Source: Acidovorax sp. (GTDB lineage: Bacteria > Pseudomonadota > Gammaproteobacteria > Burkholderiales > Burkholderiaceae_C). Taken from it: a DNA stretch of 36,189 nt. The translations under genes and the position numbers were made by a program. The notes beneath the pieces were generated by a model. It was given only the letters and a program-made list of their open reading frames with translations. It made no database searches and was not told the origin of the DNA. The DNA lies in NCBI GenBank assembly GCA_024711405.1, contig JANJSZ010000137.1:1-36189 (forward strand), in the 5' to 3' direction. Of the stretch, positions 26,648 to 36,189 are shown piece after piece (within the stretch, counting starts at the first letter, position 1; every line of letters begins with the position of its first letter).

Positions 26648-27628
26648 ATGCTTGCATTTATTTTGCGTCGCCTGATCCAGGCAGTCATGGTGATGGTCAC
26701 CGTGGCCTTCATTGCCTTCATGCTGTTTCAGTATGTGGGCGATCCGGTGGTGTTTCTGCTGGGTCAGGATGCCACGCCTGAGCAGATTCGCAGCCTGCGC
26801 GCCGACCTGGGGCTCGACAAGCCCTTCTTCGTGCAGTTCTGGCATTTTCTGGTGAATGCCGCGCAGGGCGAGTTTGGCCTGAGCCTGCGCCAGGGTGCCA
26901 AGGTTTCGCGCCTCATGGCCGAGCGCTTCCCGGCTACGCTGGAGCTGGCCCTGGTGGCCGCCGCCCTGGCCCTGCTGGTGGGGGTCCCCATGGGGGTGTA
27001 TGCGGCGCTCCAGCGCGGCACGTTCATCAGCCAGGCGTTCATGACCTTGTCATTGCTGGGCGTGTCGCTGCCCACATTTCTCATTGGCATCCTGCTGATT
27101 CTGGTGTTTGCGGTGACGCTGGGCTGGTTTCCGAGCTTTGGCCGCGGCGAGGTGGTGCACATCGGGTGGTGGACCTCGGGGCTTTTGACGGCCAAGGGCT
27201 GGCACCACATCACGCTGCCGGCCATCACGCTGGCGATTTTCCAGCTCACGCTCATCATGCGGCTGGTGCGCGCCGAGATGCTGGAGGTGCTGCGCACCGA
27301 CTACATCAAGTTTGCCCGCGCGCGCGGCCTGTCCAGCCGCGCCATCCATTTTGGCCATGCGCTCAAGAACACGCTGGTGCCGGTAATGACGATCACCGGG
27401 CTGCAGCTGGGCGGGTTGATTGCCTTTGCCATCATCACCGAAACGGTGTTCCAGTGGCCAGGCATGGGGCTGCTGTTCATCCAGGCCGTGACGTTTGCCG
27501 ACATCCCGGTGATGGCCGCCTATCTGTGCCTGATTGCGCTGATTTTTGTGGTGATCAACTTGGTGGTGGATCTGCTGTATTTTGTGGTCGATCCGCGCCT
27601 GCGCGTGGGCCATGCCGGAGGACACTGA
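26648..27628 (+). CDS. Peptide-type ABC transporter permease (DppB/OppB family)
   Basis: One of two inner-membrane channel subunits of an oligopeptide/dipeptide ABC importer. The 326-residue product begins MLAFILRRLIQAVMVMVTVAFIAF, the usual N-terminal helix of the DppB family, and contains GLDKPFFVQFWHFLVNAAQGEFGLSL and the EAA-loop region KFARARGLSSRAIHFGHALKNTLVPV that docks on the ATPases. The hydrophobic C-terminal helices end in DLLYFVVDPRLRVG. It is the first gene of the operon; its stop overlaps the start of the M20 gene by one base (TGATG). No promoter stood out in the gap after the porin 3 terminator. Confidence 0.96.
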   Translation: MLAFILRRLIQAVMVMVTVAFIAFMLFQYVGDPVVFLLGQDATPEQIRSLRADLGLDKPFFVQFWHFLVNAAQGEFGLSLRQGAKVSRLMAERFPATLELALVAAALALLVGVPMGVYAALQRGTFISQAFMTLSLLGVSLPTFLIGILLILVFAVTLGWFPSFGRGEVVHIGWWTSGLLTAKGWHHITLPAITLAIFQLTLIMRLVRAEMLEVLRTDYIKFARARGLSSRAIHFGHALKNTLVPVMTITGLQLGGLIAFAIITETVFQWPGMGLLFIQAVTFADIPVMAAYLCLIALIFVVINLVVDLLYFVVDPRLRVGHAGGH

Positions 27629-28845
27629 TGCACAACCCCCGCTGGAAAGTTGGCGGCCGCGCCTTTGCCCATATTGCGCAATACCACCCCGAACTGACGG
27701 CCCTTCGCCGTGACCTGCATGCCCACCCCGAGCTGGGTTTTGAAGAGGTGTACACGGGGCGGCGCGTGAAAGAGGCGCTGCAGCTGTGCGGCGTGGATGA
27801 AATCCACGAGGGCATTGGCCGCACGGGCCTGGTGGCTGTGGTGCGGGGCCGCAGCCAATCGAGCGGCAGCATGGTGGGCCTGCGCGCCGACATGGACGCA
27901 CTGCCGATTACCGAGCACAACGATTTTTCCTGGAAATCGTGCAAGCAGGGCCTCATGCATGGCTGCGGGCACGACGGCCATACCGCCATGCTGGTGGGTG
28001 CCGCCCGCTACCTGGCCGAAACCCGCAATTTTGACGGTACCGCCGTGCTGATCTTCCAGCCTGGCGAAGAGGGCTTTGCCGGCGCCCGCGTGATGATGGA
28101 AGACGGCTTGTTCGACCGGTTCCCGGTGCAATCCGTTTTTGCCATGCACAACTGGCCGGCCATGAAGCCGGGCACCGTGGGCATCAATCCGGGGCCCATG
28201 ATGGCGGCGGCAGACCGCATCACCATCGAGATCACCGGCCGCGGCGGCCATGGCGCACATGCCTACCAGACGGTGGACGTGGTGCTGGTGGCGGCGCACA
28301 TCATCACCGCGGCGCAGAGCATTGCGTCGCGCAACGTGCGGCCCATTGACAGCGCCGTGGTCAGCCTGTGCGCCATCCAGGCGGGCGACCTGGGCGCTTT
28401 CAGCGTGCTGCCGGGCAGCGCCACGCTGGTTGGCACGGTGCGCACCTTCGATCCGGCGGTGCAGGAGATAGTGGAGCAACGCCTCCAGGAGCTGTGCAGC
28501 GCCATTGCCCTGGGGTTTGGCGCTACGGCCACGCTGCACTACGAGCGCATGTACCCCGCCACCATCAACACCGAAAGCGAGGCCGTGTTTGCCGCCGACG
28601 TGGCCGAGTCGCTGGTGGGCGCCGACCATGTGGTGCGCGACCTGGAACCCAGCATGGGCGCAGAAGATTTTTCGTTCATGCTGCAGACCAGACCCGGCGC
28701 CTACCTGCGCCTGGGGCAGGGCACGGGCGCCAGTGGCAGCGCGCTGCACAACAGCCGCTACGACTTCAACGACGAGGTTCTGCCACTGGGGTCGGCCTTG
28801 CATGCCAGCCTGATCGAGCAGGCCATGCCTTTGCAGGCACCCTGA
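27628..28845 (+). CDS. M20-family amidohydrolase (aminoacylase/hippurate hydrolase-like)
   Basis: A cytoplasmic metal-dependent hydrolase of the M20D group that cleaves N-acyl amino acids or related amides. The ATG at 27628 overlaps the permease stop and follows GGAGGA, giving 405 residues; the 559-residue ORF-track version runs back through the permease gene. DLHAHPELGFEE marks the N-terminus, HGCGHDGH (about residues 111-118) supplies the metal-binding Cys and His, PGEEG (about 145-149) the catalytic Glu, and LHNSRYDFNDEVLPLG is the C-terminal signature. Its position inside an importer operon suggests that it processes what the transporter brings in; the substrate is unknown. Confidence 0.93.
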   Translation: MHNPRWKVGGRAFAHIAQYHPELTALRRDLHAHPELGFEEVYTGRRVKEALQLCGVDEIHEGIGRTGLVAVVRGRSQSSGSMVGLRADMDALPITEHNDFSWKSCKQGLMHGCGHDGHTAMLVGAARYLAETRNFDGTAVLIFQPGEEGFAGARVMMEDGLFDRFPVQSVFAMHNWPAMKPGTVGINPGPMMAAADRITIEITGRGGHGAHAYQTVDVVLVAAHIITAAQSIASRNVRPIDSAVVSLCAIQAGDLGAFSVLPGSATLVGTVRTFDPAVQEIVEQRLQELCSAIALGFGATATLHYERMYPATINTESEAVFAADVAESLVGADHVVRDLEPSMGAEDFSFMLQTRPGAYLRLGQGTGASGSALHNSRYDFNDEVLPLGSALHASLIEQAMPLQAP

Positions 28846-28875
28846 GCGGTTGAGAGCCTTTTGCCTATGCCCGCC

Positions 28876-28990
28876 TTGCACGCCAAAACCCCCTGCTCGT
28901 CGTTGCAAATGCGCGCCATAGCCGGCGCTATGGCTGTGCTTCTGCAGCCCAGGATCAGCGGCGTTTTGACGCGCCTTTCGGGCACGGGCA
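28876..28990. repeat. Palindromic intergenic element before the binding-protein gene
   Basis: The centre is GCCATAGC-CGGC-GCTATGGC (28915-28934), a perfect 8-bp stem, flanked by roughly mirrored arms CGCCAAAAC on the left and GGCGTTTTG on the right. It fills most of the 227-base gap between the M20 and binding-protein genes and may stabilise or partly terminate the transcript. Confidence 0.55.
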
Positions 28991-29072
28991 AAAAACTCTC
29001 AGCCTCTGATTCCCCGCTGCGTTCCGGTTGACCGCCTGAGTTCTTGTTCCCGTCCATCCACAGGAGATTCGC

Positions 29073-30650
29073 ATGAAATTTCAGAAGAAAACAGCCTTGG
29101 CCCTTGTACTGTCTGCGCTGGCAGCTACTAGTCTGGTAGCAAATGCCCAGACGATCCGGATTGCCAACCAGGGCGATGCGCTCTCGATGGACCCGCATTC
29201 GCTCAACGAGTCGCTGCAGCTGAGCACGACCAGCAATGTGTACGAACCGCTGGTGGGGCGCAACAAGGACCTGAGCCTGGCGCCCGCGCTGGCCACGGCA
29301 TGGAAGCAGACCTCGCCCACCGTGTGGCAGTTCGAGTTGCGCAGGGGGGTGCAATTCCATGACGGCACCCCGTTCACCGCCGACGATGTGCTGTTCAGCT
29401 TTGCGCGCACGCAGGCCGATGGCTCGGACATGAAGAGCTACACCAACGACTTCAAGCAAGTGCGCAAGATCAACGACTTTCTGGTCGAGATCGAGACCAA
29501 GACGCCTTTCCCCATTCTTCCGGATGTGGTCTCGCAAGTGGCCATGATGAGCAAGAAATGGTGCGAGACCAACCAGGCCCTGACGCCGGTGGACCGCCGC
29601 AAGGGCATCGAGAACGCCGCGTCGTTCCGCGCCAACGGCACGGGGCCGTTCCGCTTGCGCGAGCGCCAGCCCAACGTGCGCACGGTGTTCACGCGCAATG
29701 GTTCCTACTGGGGCAAGATCGAGGGCAACGCGACCGAAGTCATCTTCACCCCCATCGGCAACGACGCCACCCGCGTGGCAGCCCTGCTGTCGGGCGAGGT
29801 GGATGTGATGGAGCCCGTGCCGGTGCAGGACATCGAACGCGTGAACAGCGGCGCCAACACCCGGGCCATCACCGGCCCCGAGCTGCGCACCATTTTCCTG
29901 GGCATGGACCAGAAACGCGACGAGCTGCTGTATTCGAACGTGAAGGGCAAGAACCCGTTCAAGGACAAGCGCGTGCGCCAGGCCTTCTACCAGGCCATCG
30001 ACATCGAGGGCATCAAGAAAACCGTGATGCGTGGCGCCTCCAACCCGTCCGCGCTGATGGTGGGCCCGGGCATCAACGGCTTCCAGCCCGATGCCAAGCG
30101 CCTGCCGTATGACGTGGAAGCTGCCAGGAAGCTCATGGCCGAAGCCGGCTATGCCAGTGGCTTCGAGGTGGCCATGAACTGCCCGAACGACCGCTATGTG
30201 AACGATGGCCGCATCTGCCAGGCGGTGGCGGCCAACCTGGCGCGCATCAATGTCAAGATCAACCTGCAGGCCGAGACCAAGGGCACCTATTTCCCCAAGA
30301 TCCTGCGCCGCGACACCGGCTTTTACATGCTGGGCTGGACGCCTTCGACCTACGACGCGCACAACGCGCTCAATGCCCTGATGGCCTGCGTGGACGACAA
30401 GGGCGCGGGCCAGTTCAACCTGGGCGCCTATTGCAACCCCAAGGTGGACGAGCTGACCCGAAAGATCCAGGCCGAGACCGACAAGGTCCAACGCAACGCC
30501 ATGATCAAGGAGGCGTTTGATCTGCATGCGGCCGACGTGGGGCACCTGCCGCTGCACCAGCAGGCCCTGGCCTGGGGCGTGAGCAAGAAGGTCAAGCTCG
30601 TGCAGCTGGCGGACAACTACATGCTCTACAAGTGGATGAGCAAGAACTGA
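29073..30650 (+). CDS. Periplasmic peptide-type ABC substrate-binding protein (SBP family 5)
   Basis: The periplasmic receptor of the importer, family 5 (DppA/OppA-like). The 525-residue precursor starts at an ATG after AGGAGA with signal peptide MKFQKKTALALVLSALAATS followed by LVANAQ and a mature start at about residue 26. Family stretches are ALSMDPHSLNES, FELRRGVQFHDGTPFTADDV and KDKRVRQAFYQAIDIEGIKK. Its two-lobed fold suggests binding of short peptides, but the family also binds other solutes. The ALAATSLVANA section of the signal peptide is encoded by a stretch similar to palindromic repeat C5. It lies between the M20 gene and the second permease. Confidence 0.96.
   Translation: MKFQKKTALALVLSALAATSLVANAQTIRIANQGDALSMDPHSLNESLQLSTTSNVYEPLVGRNKDLSLAPALATAWKQTSPTVWQFELRRGVQFHDGTPFTADDVLFSFARTQADGSDMKSYTNDFKQVRKINDFLVEIETKTPFPILPDVVSQVAMMSKKWCETNQALTPVDRRKGIENAASFRANGTGPFRLRERQPNVRTVFTRNGSYWGKIEGNATEVIFTPIGNDATRVAALLSGEVDVMEPVPVQDIERVNSGANTRAITGPELRTIFLGMDQKRDELLYSNVKGKNPFKDKRVRQAFYQAIDIEGIKKTVMRGASNPSALMVGPGINGFQPDAKRLPYDVEAARKLMAEAGYASGFEVAMNCPNDRYVNDGRICQAVAANLARINVKINLQAETKGTYFPKILRRDTGFYMLGWTPSTYDAHNALNALMACVDDKGAGQFNLGAYCNPKVDELTRKIQAETDKVQRNAMIKEAFDLHAADVGHLPLHQQALAWGVSKKVKLVQLADNYMLYKWMSKN
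29113..29146 (-). repeat. Degenerate palindromic repeat, copy C5, inside the binding-protein signal peptide
   Basis: On the minus strand CATTTGCTACCAGACTAG and TAGCTGCCAGCGCA match the left arm of the intergenic repeats, but the right arm is absent, so only half the element is represented. It is in frame within the signal peptide. Confidence 0.45.
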
Positions 30651-30735
30651 TCTGCCACCCACCACCTTCCCAAGGGGCTGCAAGGCGGGGCCGCACGGCG
30701 CGCCGGGCCTTGCCGCCTGTTTCTGGTTGCCTCCG

Positions 30736-31647
30736 ATGACAAAAACCCTTGCGCGCTGGCTCGACAGCGATGTTGGATACAGCTTTCGCACCTCGCCCAT
30801 GGCCATGGTGGCGGCCGCGATTGCCGTGGTGTGCGTGTTCTGCGCGCTGGCTGCGGGCTGGGTGGCGCCGCACAACCCGTTCGATTTGTCCACACTCGAA
30901 CTCAGCGATGCGCGCCTGCCCCCGGCCTGGAGCGCCGAGGGTTCGCGCAAATACCTGCTGGGCACCGACGACCAGGGGCGCGACATCCTCTCGGCCCTGA
31001 TCTATGGCGCCCGCATCTCGCTGGTGGTGGGGCTGGCGTCGGTGCTGCTGTCGGTGGTGGTGGGCGTGGCGCTGGGCCTGCTGGCCGGTTTTCGGGGCGG
31101 CTGGATCGACGCCGTGCTGATGCGCCTGTGCGACGTGATGCTGTCGTTTCCTGCCATTTTGGTGGCCCTGCTGATCGCTGGTGTGGGCCGGGCGCTGTTT
31201 CCCAATGCGCACGAATCGCTGGCTTTTGGCGTGCTGATTTTCTCGATCTCGTTGACGGGCTGGGTGCAATATGCGCGCACGGTGCGCGGCTCCACCCTGG
31301 TCGAGCGCAACAAGGAATATGTGCTGGCCGCGCGCGTGACCGGTGTGCCCCCGCTGCGCATCATGCGCAAGCATGTGCTGCCCAATGTGATGGGCCCGGT
31401 GATGGTGCTGGCCACCATCCAGGTGGCCACGGCCATCATCACCGAGGCCACGCTGTCGTTTCTGGGCGTGGGGGCGCCGCCCACCTCGCCCTCGCTGGGC
31501 ACGCTGATCCGCGTGGGCAATGACTACCTGTTCTCGGGGGAGTGGTGGATCACCGTGTTCCCGGGGCTGATGCTGGTGCTGATCGCGCTGTCGGTGAACC
31601 TGCTGGGCGACTGGCTGCGCGACGCGCTCAATCCACGGCTGCGCTGA
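30736..31647 (+). CDS. Peptide-type ABC transporter permease (DppC/OppC family)
   Basis: The second channel subunit. The ATG at 30736 gives 303 residues; the track start is an upstream TTG. The N-terminal helix (MVAAAIAVVCVFCALAAGWV) is followed by the family hallmark YLLGTDDQGRDILSALIYGARISL, and the EAA loop is EYVLAARVTGVPPLRIMRKHVLPNVMGPV. The C-terminal stretch NLLGDWLRDALNPRLR is typical of DppC. It is preceded by 85 bases after the binding protein and followed 36 bases later by the first ATPase. Confidence 0.96.
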   Translation: MTKTLARWLDSDVGYSFRTSPMAMVAAAIAVVCVFCALAAGWVAPHNPFDLSTLELSDARLPPAWSAEGSRKYLLGTDDQGRDILSALIYGARISLVVGLASVLLSVVVGVALGLLAGFRGGWIDAVLMRLCDVMLSFPAILVALLIAGVGRALFPNAHESLAFGVLIFSISLTGWVQYARTVRGSTLVERNKEYVLAARVTGVPPLRIMRKHVLPNVMGPVMVLATIQVATAIITEATLSFLGVGAPPTSPSLGTLIRVGNDYLFSGEWWITVFPGLMLVLIALSVNLLGDWLRDALNPRLR

Positions 31648-31683
31648 AAGCGCAACCACCTCTCCGAAGCAGGCCGCCCTTTC

Positions 31684-32651
31684 ATGTCTCTCCTCGAAGT
31701 CAAAAACCTCGTCGTCGAATTTCCGGGCCGGCGCGGCACGCTGCGCGCCCTCGATGACATTTCGTTTTCCATCGCCCCCGGCGAGATCCTGGGCGTGGTG
31801 GGCGAGTCGGGGGCGGGCAAGTCGCTCACGGGCGCCGCCATCATTGGTCTGCTCGAATCGCCGGGGCGCGTGGCCTCGGGCCAGATTCTGCTGGAAGGCC
31901 AGCGCATCGACCAGCTGGGCGAAGCGCAGATGCGGCACATCCGGGGCCGGCGCATTGGCGCGATCTTCCAGGATCCGTTGACCTCGCTGAACCCGCTTTA
32001 CACCGTGGGCCGGCAGCTCACCGAAACCATCCAGGCGCATCTGCCGGTGAATGCCGCCGAAGCCCGGCGGCGCGCCATTGCCCTGCTGCAGGACACCGGC
32101 ATTCCGGCGGCCGAGCAGCGCATCGACCATTACCCGCACCAGTTTTCGGGGGGCATGCGCCAGCGCGTGGTGATTGCCCTGGCGCTGGCGGCCGAGCCCC
32201 AGCTCATCGTGGCCGACGAGCCCACCACGGCGCTCGATGTGTCCATCCAGGCGCAGATCATCACGCTGCTCAAGAACATCTGCCATTCGCGCGGCGCAGC
32301 CGTGATGCTGATCACCCACGACATGGGCGTGATCGCCGAAACCTGCGACCGCGTGGCGGTGCTGTACGCCGGGCGCGTGGTCGAGATCGGTCCGGTGCAC
32401 GAGGTCATCAACCACCCCGCCCACCCCTATACCGCCGGCCTCATGGCCTCCATTCCCGACATGGCGCAGGACCGCGAGCGCCTGAACCAGATCGACGGTG
32501 CCATGCCCCGCCTGAACGCCATTCCGCCGGGCTGCGCCTTCAACCCGCGCTGTCCGCACCGCTTTGACCGCTGTACCGCCGAGCGCCCCGAGCTGCTACC
32601 CGCGGGCGCCACCCGCGCGGCCTGCTGGCTGCACGCCCCGGAGGTGGCCGC

Positions 32652-32655
<4 letters not shown>
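31684..32655 (+). CDS. Peptide-type ABC transporter ATP-binding protein (DppD/OppD family)
   Basis: One of the two ATPases that drive import. The 323-residue product has Walker A GESGAGKS near residue 41, signature FSGGMRQRV near 156, and Walker [13 protein letters not shown]. The C-terminal oligopeptide-specific region carries cysteine-containing [15 protein letters not shown], which in relatives holds an iron-sulfur cluster or zinc. The stop overlaps the start of the next gene (ATGA), so the two ATPases are translationally coupled. Confidence 0.97.
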
Positions 32656-33665
<1,010 letters not shown>

Positions 33666-33777
33666 TGGGAAGGATTGCTCCTGGAATGGGCGCTTTTCGC
33701 GCTTTATAGATAGGTTCTATCGGCTGATTTGATGCGTTTTCATGCGCGAAATGCGCGACTACCCCGTACCAGCGGGG
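33666..33777. other. Convergent gap between the ABC operon and the LysR gene
   Basis: No gene. ACCCCG and CGGGGT around 33764-33779 can form a small hairpin at the LysR 3' end but lack a T tract. An AT-richer stretch (GCGCTTTATAGATAGGTTC) faintly resembles the palindromic repeats but is too degenerate to call. Confidence 0.4.
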
Positions 33778-34701
33778 TCACGGTGCTGGCAGGCCCGGCG
33801 CCGGCGGATTGGCTGCTGGCAGGGCGCGGCCCAGCAGGTAGTCGATGCAGGTGCGCACCGCCCGCGTCTGGTGGCGGTCGGGCATGTAGAGCATGAACAT
33901 CTGCGTGCCAAAGATGCTCAGGCGCCAATCGTTCAGGGTGGTCAGCACCTCGCCGCTGGCCACGGCGTCCTCCACCACATAGTCGGGCACCAGCCCCACG
34001 CCCAGCCCGGCCAGAATGCCCTGGCGCAGGAACGGAAAGTGCTCGGAAATCAGCGTCGGCTCCAGCGTCACCTCTTCGCGCCGCTCGCCCTGGTAGGCGT
34101 GCAGGCGCAGCTGGCGCCCCACGACGCCGGCCGTGATCAGTGGTGCGGTGCGCAGCGCCTCCGGCCCCGTGGGCAGGCCGTGCGCCAGGGCGTAGCCGCG
34201 CGAGGCGCAGGCGATGTAGCGTACTGCGCCCATGTCGCGTGCCACCAGCGTGGGCGGGGGTTCGGGCATGACGCGGATGGCGATATCCACCTCGTCGCGG
34301 ATCAGATCGTCCACCCGGTTTTCAAAGCGCACATCGAGCACGATGCCGGGGTACAGGCGCTTGAAGTCGATCAGCCAGTCCGACATCACCATCTGCCCGT
34401 AGCCGCTGGGCACGCTCAGGCCCACGCGGCCCTGCAGGCCCTGGCCCAGCGTGGCAATGGTTTCGCGCGCGGCCAGCATTTCGTTCTGGATGGTGCGGCC
34501 ATGCTGGTACAGGCGCAGACCCACCTCGGTGGGCTCGACCCGGCGCGTGCTGCGGCGTACCAGCTGCACGCCCACCGATTTTTCGAGCTGGCTCAGGTGG
34601 TAGCTCACATTGGCACGCGACATCTTCAGGTTGCGCGCCGCCTGGCTGAGGTTGCCCGCGTCCAGAATGTCTACCAGCACGGTCAGGGAGGTGATTTCCA
34701 T
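33778..34701 (-). CDS. LysR-family transcriptional regulator
   Basis: A LysR-type regulator of 307 residues. Residues 1-60 form the winged helix-turn-helix (ILDAGNLSQAARNLKMSRANVSYHLSQLEKSVGVQLVRRSTRRV), and residues from about 88 onward form the two-lobe effector-binding domain with GRVGLSVPSGYG and the IRDEVDIAIRV hinge region. It is transcribed away from the fatty-acid oxidation gene, with 129 bases between the starts, the classical arrangement for a regulator of its divergent neighbour. The co-inducer cannot be inferred; an acyl-CoA or related acid would be sensible. Confidence 0.95.
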   Translation of the reverse strand: MEITSLTVLVDILDAGNLSQAARNLKMSRANVSYHLSQLEKSVGVQLVRRSTRRVEPTEVGLRLYQHGRTIQNEMLAARETIATLGQGLQGRVGLSVPSGYGQMVMSDWLIDFKRLYPGIVLDVRFENRVDDLIRDEVDIAIRVMPEPPPTLVARDMGAVRYIACASRGYALAHGLPTGPEALRTAPLITAGVVGRQLRLHAYQGERREEVTLEPTLISEHFPFLRQGILAGLGVGLVPDYVVEDAVASGEVLTTLNDWRLSIFGTQMFMLYMPDRHQTRAVRTCIDYLLGRALPAANPPAPGLPAP

Positions 34702-34727
34702 GGTGGAACGCTTGAAAAGCGGCCTAT

Positions 34728-34774
34728 GTCAAAGATTATTTGACAGTCTGTCAATCGTTAATGTAATTGTCAAG
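34728..34774. promoter_or_regulatory. LysR operator and divergent promoter region
   Basis: TTGACAGTCTGTCAA (34740-34754) is a perfect inverted repeat with a 3-base centre, and further GTCAA half-sites lie at 34728 and 34768. On the plus strand TTGACA (34740-34745) and TGTAAT (34762-34767) have 16-base spacing, a good sigma-70 promoter for the hydratase/dehydrogenase gene. The operator overlaps its -35 region. Confidence 0.65.
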
Positions 34775-34830
34775 ATTGTTTGGCGCATCAACAATAGCGG
34801 GCTCTTTCCCGACCACCAGGAGACTCCCGC

Positions 34831-36189
34831 ATGGGCGCAGCCACCCCCGATTCCGTTGTCACCACCGCCCGCGTGGGTTCCATTCTGGCCGTGACGGTGA
34901 ATAACCCGCCGGTCAACGCGCTGGGCGTGGCCGTGCGCCAGGGCCTCGCCGCCGCCATGGCGGCCGCGCAGGCCGACGATGCGGTCGCCGGCGTGCTGCT
35001 GGTGGGCGCGGGCAAGGCCTTCATCGCGGGAGCCGACATCCGCGAATTTGGCAAACCCGCCATGCCGCCGTCGCTGCCCGAGGTGTGCCGCAGCATCGAA
35101 GACTGCACCAAGCCGGTGGTCGCGGTGCTGCATGGCGCAGCCCTGGGGGGTGGCCTGGAAGTGGCGCTGTCGGCCCACTACCGCCTGGCCTTGCCCGCTG
35201 CCAAACTGGGCCTGCCCGAAGTGACGCTGGGCCTGCTGCCCGGCGCGGGTGGCACGCAGCGCGCGCCGCGCCTGATGGGCGTGAAAGCCGCCACCGAGCT
35301 GATGCTCAGCGGCCAGCACCTGTCGGCCAAGGCCGCGCTGGCGGCGGGCCTGGTCGATCAACTGGCCGAGGGCGATGACGCCCTGGCCGTCGGCCTGGCT
35401 TACCTGAACGGCCTGCTGGCGCGCAACGCCCCCGTGCGGCGCACGCGCGATATCGCCATTGCCGACCCGGCCGCCGCGCTGGCCGAGCTTGCGGCGCTGA
35501 AGGCCGACACGGCGAAAAAGACCCGGGGCCTGTTCTCGCCGCTCAAGATCATCGAATGCGTACAGGCGGCGGTGCAACTGCCGTTTGACGAAGGCATGGC
35601 CCGCGAGCGCGCCCTGTTTCTGGAATGCCTGGACAGCCCGCAGCGCGCCGGCCTGATCCATGCCTTTTTTGCCGAGCGCGAAGTGGTCAAGGTGCCCGAG
35701 GCCCAGGCCGCCGCGCCGCGCGCGTTCGCCCGCATTGGCATCATTGGCGGCGGCACCATGGGCGCGGGCATTGCCGTCTCGGCCCTGGATGCGGGCTACC
35801 CCGTGACCATGGTCGAGCGCGATGCCGACTCCATCGCCCGGGGCCGTGCCAATGTGGAAAAGGTGTACACCGGCCTGGTTGCCAAGGGCCGCATGGCCGA
35901 AGAGGCCAAGGCCGCCGTCATGGCGCGCTACACCGGCAGCACCTCCTACGACGATCTGGCGAATGTGGACTTGGTGATCGAGGCCGTGTTTGAAGACCTC
36001 GAAGTCAAAAAAGCCGTTTTCAAGGAGCTGGACCGCGTGTGCAAACCCGGCGCTGTGCTGGCCACCAATACTTCGTACCTGGACATCGACGCCATCGCCG
36101 CCGCCACCCGCCGCCCGCAGGACGTGATCGGCCTGCACTTCTTCAGCCCCGCCAACGTGATGCGGCTGCTGGAGATCGTGCGCGGAGCC
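34831..36189 (+). CDS. Fused enoyl-CoA hydratase / 3-hydroxyacyl-CoA dehydrogenase (3' truncated by window edge)
   Basis: A bifunctional beta-oxidation enzyme of the FadB/FadJ type. The frame opens at the ATG at 34831 after CAGGAGA and continues to the window end with no stop, which is why the ORF track lacks it; 453 codons are visible. The N-terminal half is a crotonase domain: GKAFIAGADIREFG, HGAALGGGLEVALSAHYRLA (oxyanion hole) and LPEVTLGLLPGAGGTQR (catalytic Glu region). The C-terminal half starts the NAD-binding Rossmann fold with RIGIIGGGTMGAGIAVSALDAG near residue 307, then VIEAVFEDLEVKKAVFKELD and LATNTSYLDIDAIA. Regulation by the divergent LysR protein is likely. Confidence 0.95.
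   Translation, partial: MGAATPDSVVTTARVGSILAVTVNNPPVNALGVAVRQGLAAAMAAAQADDAVAGVLLVGAGKAFIAGADIREFGKPAMPPSLPEVCRSIEDCTKPVVAVLHGAALGGGLEVALSAHYRLALPAAKLGLPEVTLGLLPGAGGTQRAPRLMGVKAATELMLSGQHLSAKAALAAGLVDQLAEGDDALAVGLAYLNGLLARNAPVRRTRDIAIADPAAALAELAALKADTAKKTRGLFSPLKIIECVQAAVQLPFDEGMARERALFLECLDSPQRAGLIHAFFAEREVVKVPEAQAAAPRAFARIGIIGGGTMGAGIAVSALDAGYPVTMVERDADSIARGRANVEKVYTGLVAKGRMAEEAKAAVMARYTGSTSYDDLANVDLVIEAVFEDLEVKKAVFKELDRVCKPGAVLATNTSYLDIDAIAAATRRPQDVIGLHFFSPANVMRLLEIVRGA

Noticed and set aside
28758-30986. 742-residue minus-strand ORF opposite the binding-protein gene
   Set aside because: Antisense shadow with no recognisable domain; the plus-strand gene is unambiguous.
30592-32559. 655-residue minus-strand ORF opposite permease and ATPase genes
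   Set aside because: Low-complexity His/Gln/Arg-rich shadow frame.
33680-33735. Possible sixth copy of the palindromic repeat after the ABC operon
   Set aside because: Only a short GCGCTTTATAGATAGG stretch matches and the arms do not pair.
34729-36138. 469-residue minus-strand ORF at the window end
   Set aside because: Lies opposite the real hydratase/dehydrogenase gene, which has full motifs but no stop in the window.

Overview
The window is GC-rich, densely coded DNA from a betaproteobacterium, most likely a member of the Comamonadaceae (Acidovorax-like). That placement rests on the ftsA-ftsZ-lpxC arrangement, the neighbouring-type '[15 protein letters not shown]' porins, a TPP-riboswitch thiC, a gspG-to-gspE type II secretion operon, and several dispersed GC-rich and palindromic repeats that I recall from genomes of this family. 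It is inference, not a database result.

Layout. 1-4163: end of the division and cell-wall cluster, with ftsA (5' truncated), ftsZ, lpxC and a 58-residue two-helix membrane protein; a related GC-rich repeat fills the gap after each of the first three. 4209-6296: TPP riboswitch and thiC. 6474-16050 (minus strand): a ten-gene type II secretion operon transcribed gspG-H-I-J-K-L-M-N-D-E, with gspC divergent at 16098-16553; gspF and the prepilin peptidase are not in the window. 16543-18044 (minus): cobC and cobS, late cobalamin assembly. 18130-19689 (minus): ilvA, preceded by a terminator-ended, hairpin-rich leader or small RNA candidate. 20048-21158: an OsmC-family protein facing coq7. 21644-26369: three general porins, the first two recently duplicated or homogenised. 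26648-33665: a peptide-type ABC importer with an M20 amidohydrolase gene inside the operon. 33778-34701 (minus): a LysR regulator divergent from a fused enoyl-CoA hydratase / 3-hydroxyacyl-CoA dehydrogenase that runs off the window end; the supplied ORF track omits that last gene because it has no stop.

How the parts work together. FtsA and FtsZ build the division ring and LpxC commits UDP-GlcNAc to lipid A. The Gsp proteins form an envelope-spanning exporter of folded exoproteins. Porins, the periplasmic binding protein, two permeases, two ATPases and the cytoplasmic amidohydrolase form a plausible chain for taking up and hydrolysing peptides or N-acylated amino acids.

The most unusual signal is repeat DNA inside reading frames. 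The prepilin leader peptides of GspH and GspJ are encoded almost wholly by dispersed GC-rich repeats, stretching the leaders to about 41 and 71 residues. Degenerate copies of a second, palindromic repeat appear to encode part of the GspD signal peptide, part of the signal peptide of the peptide-binding protein, and a transmembrane segment of CobS. No tRNA, rRNA, CRISPR array or intact insertion sequence was seen.
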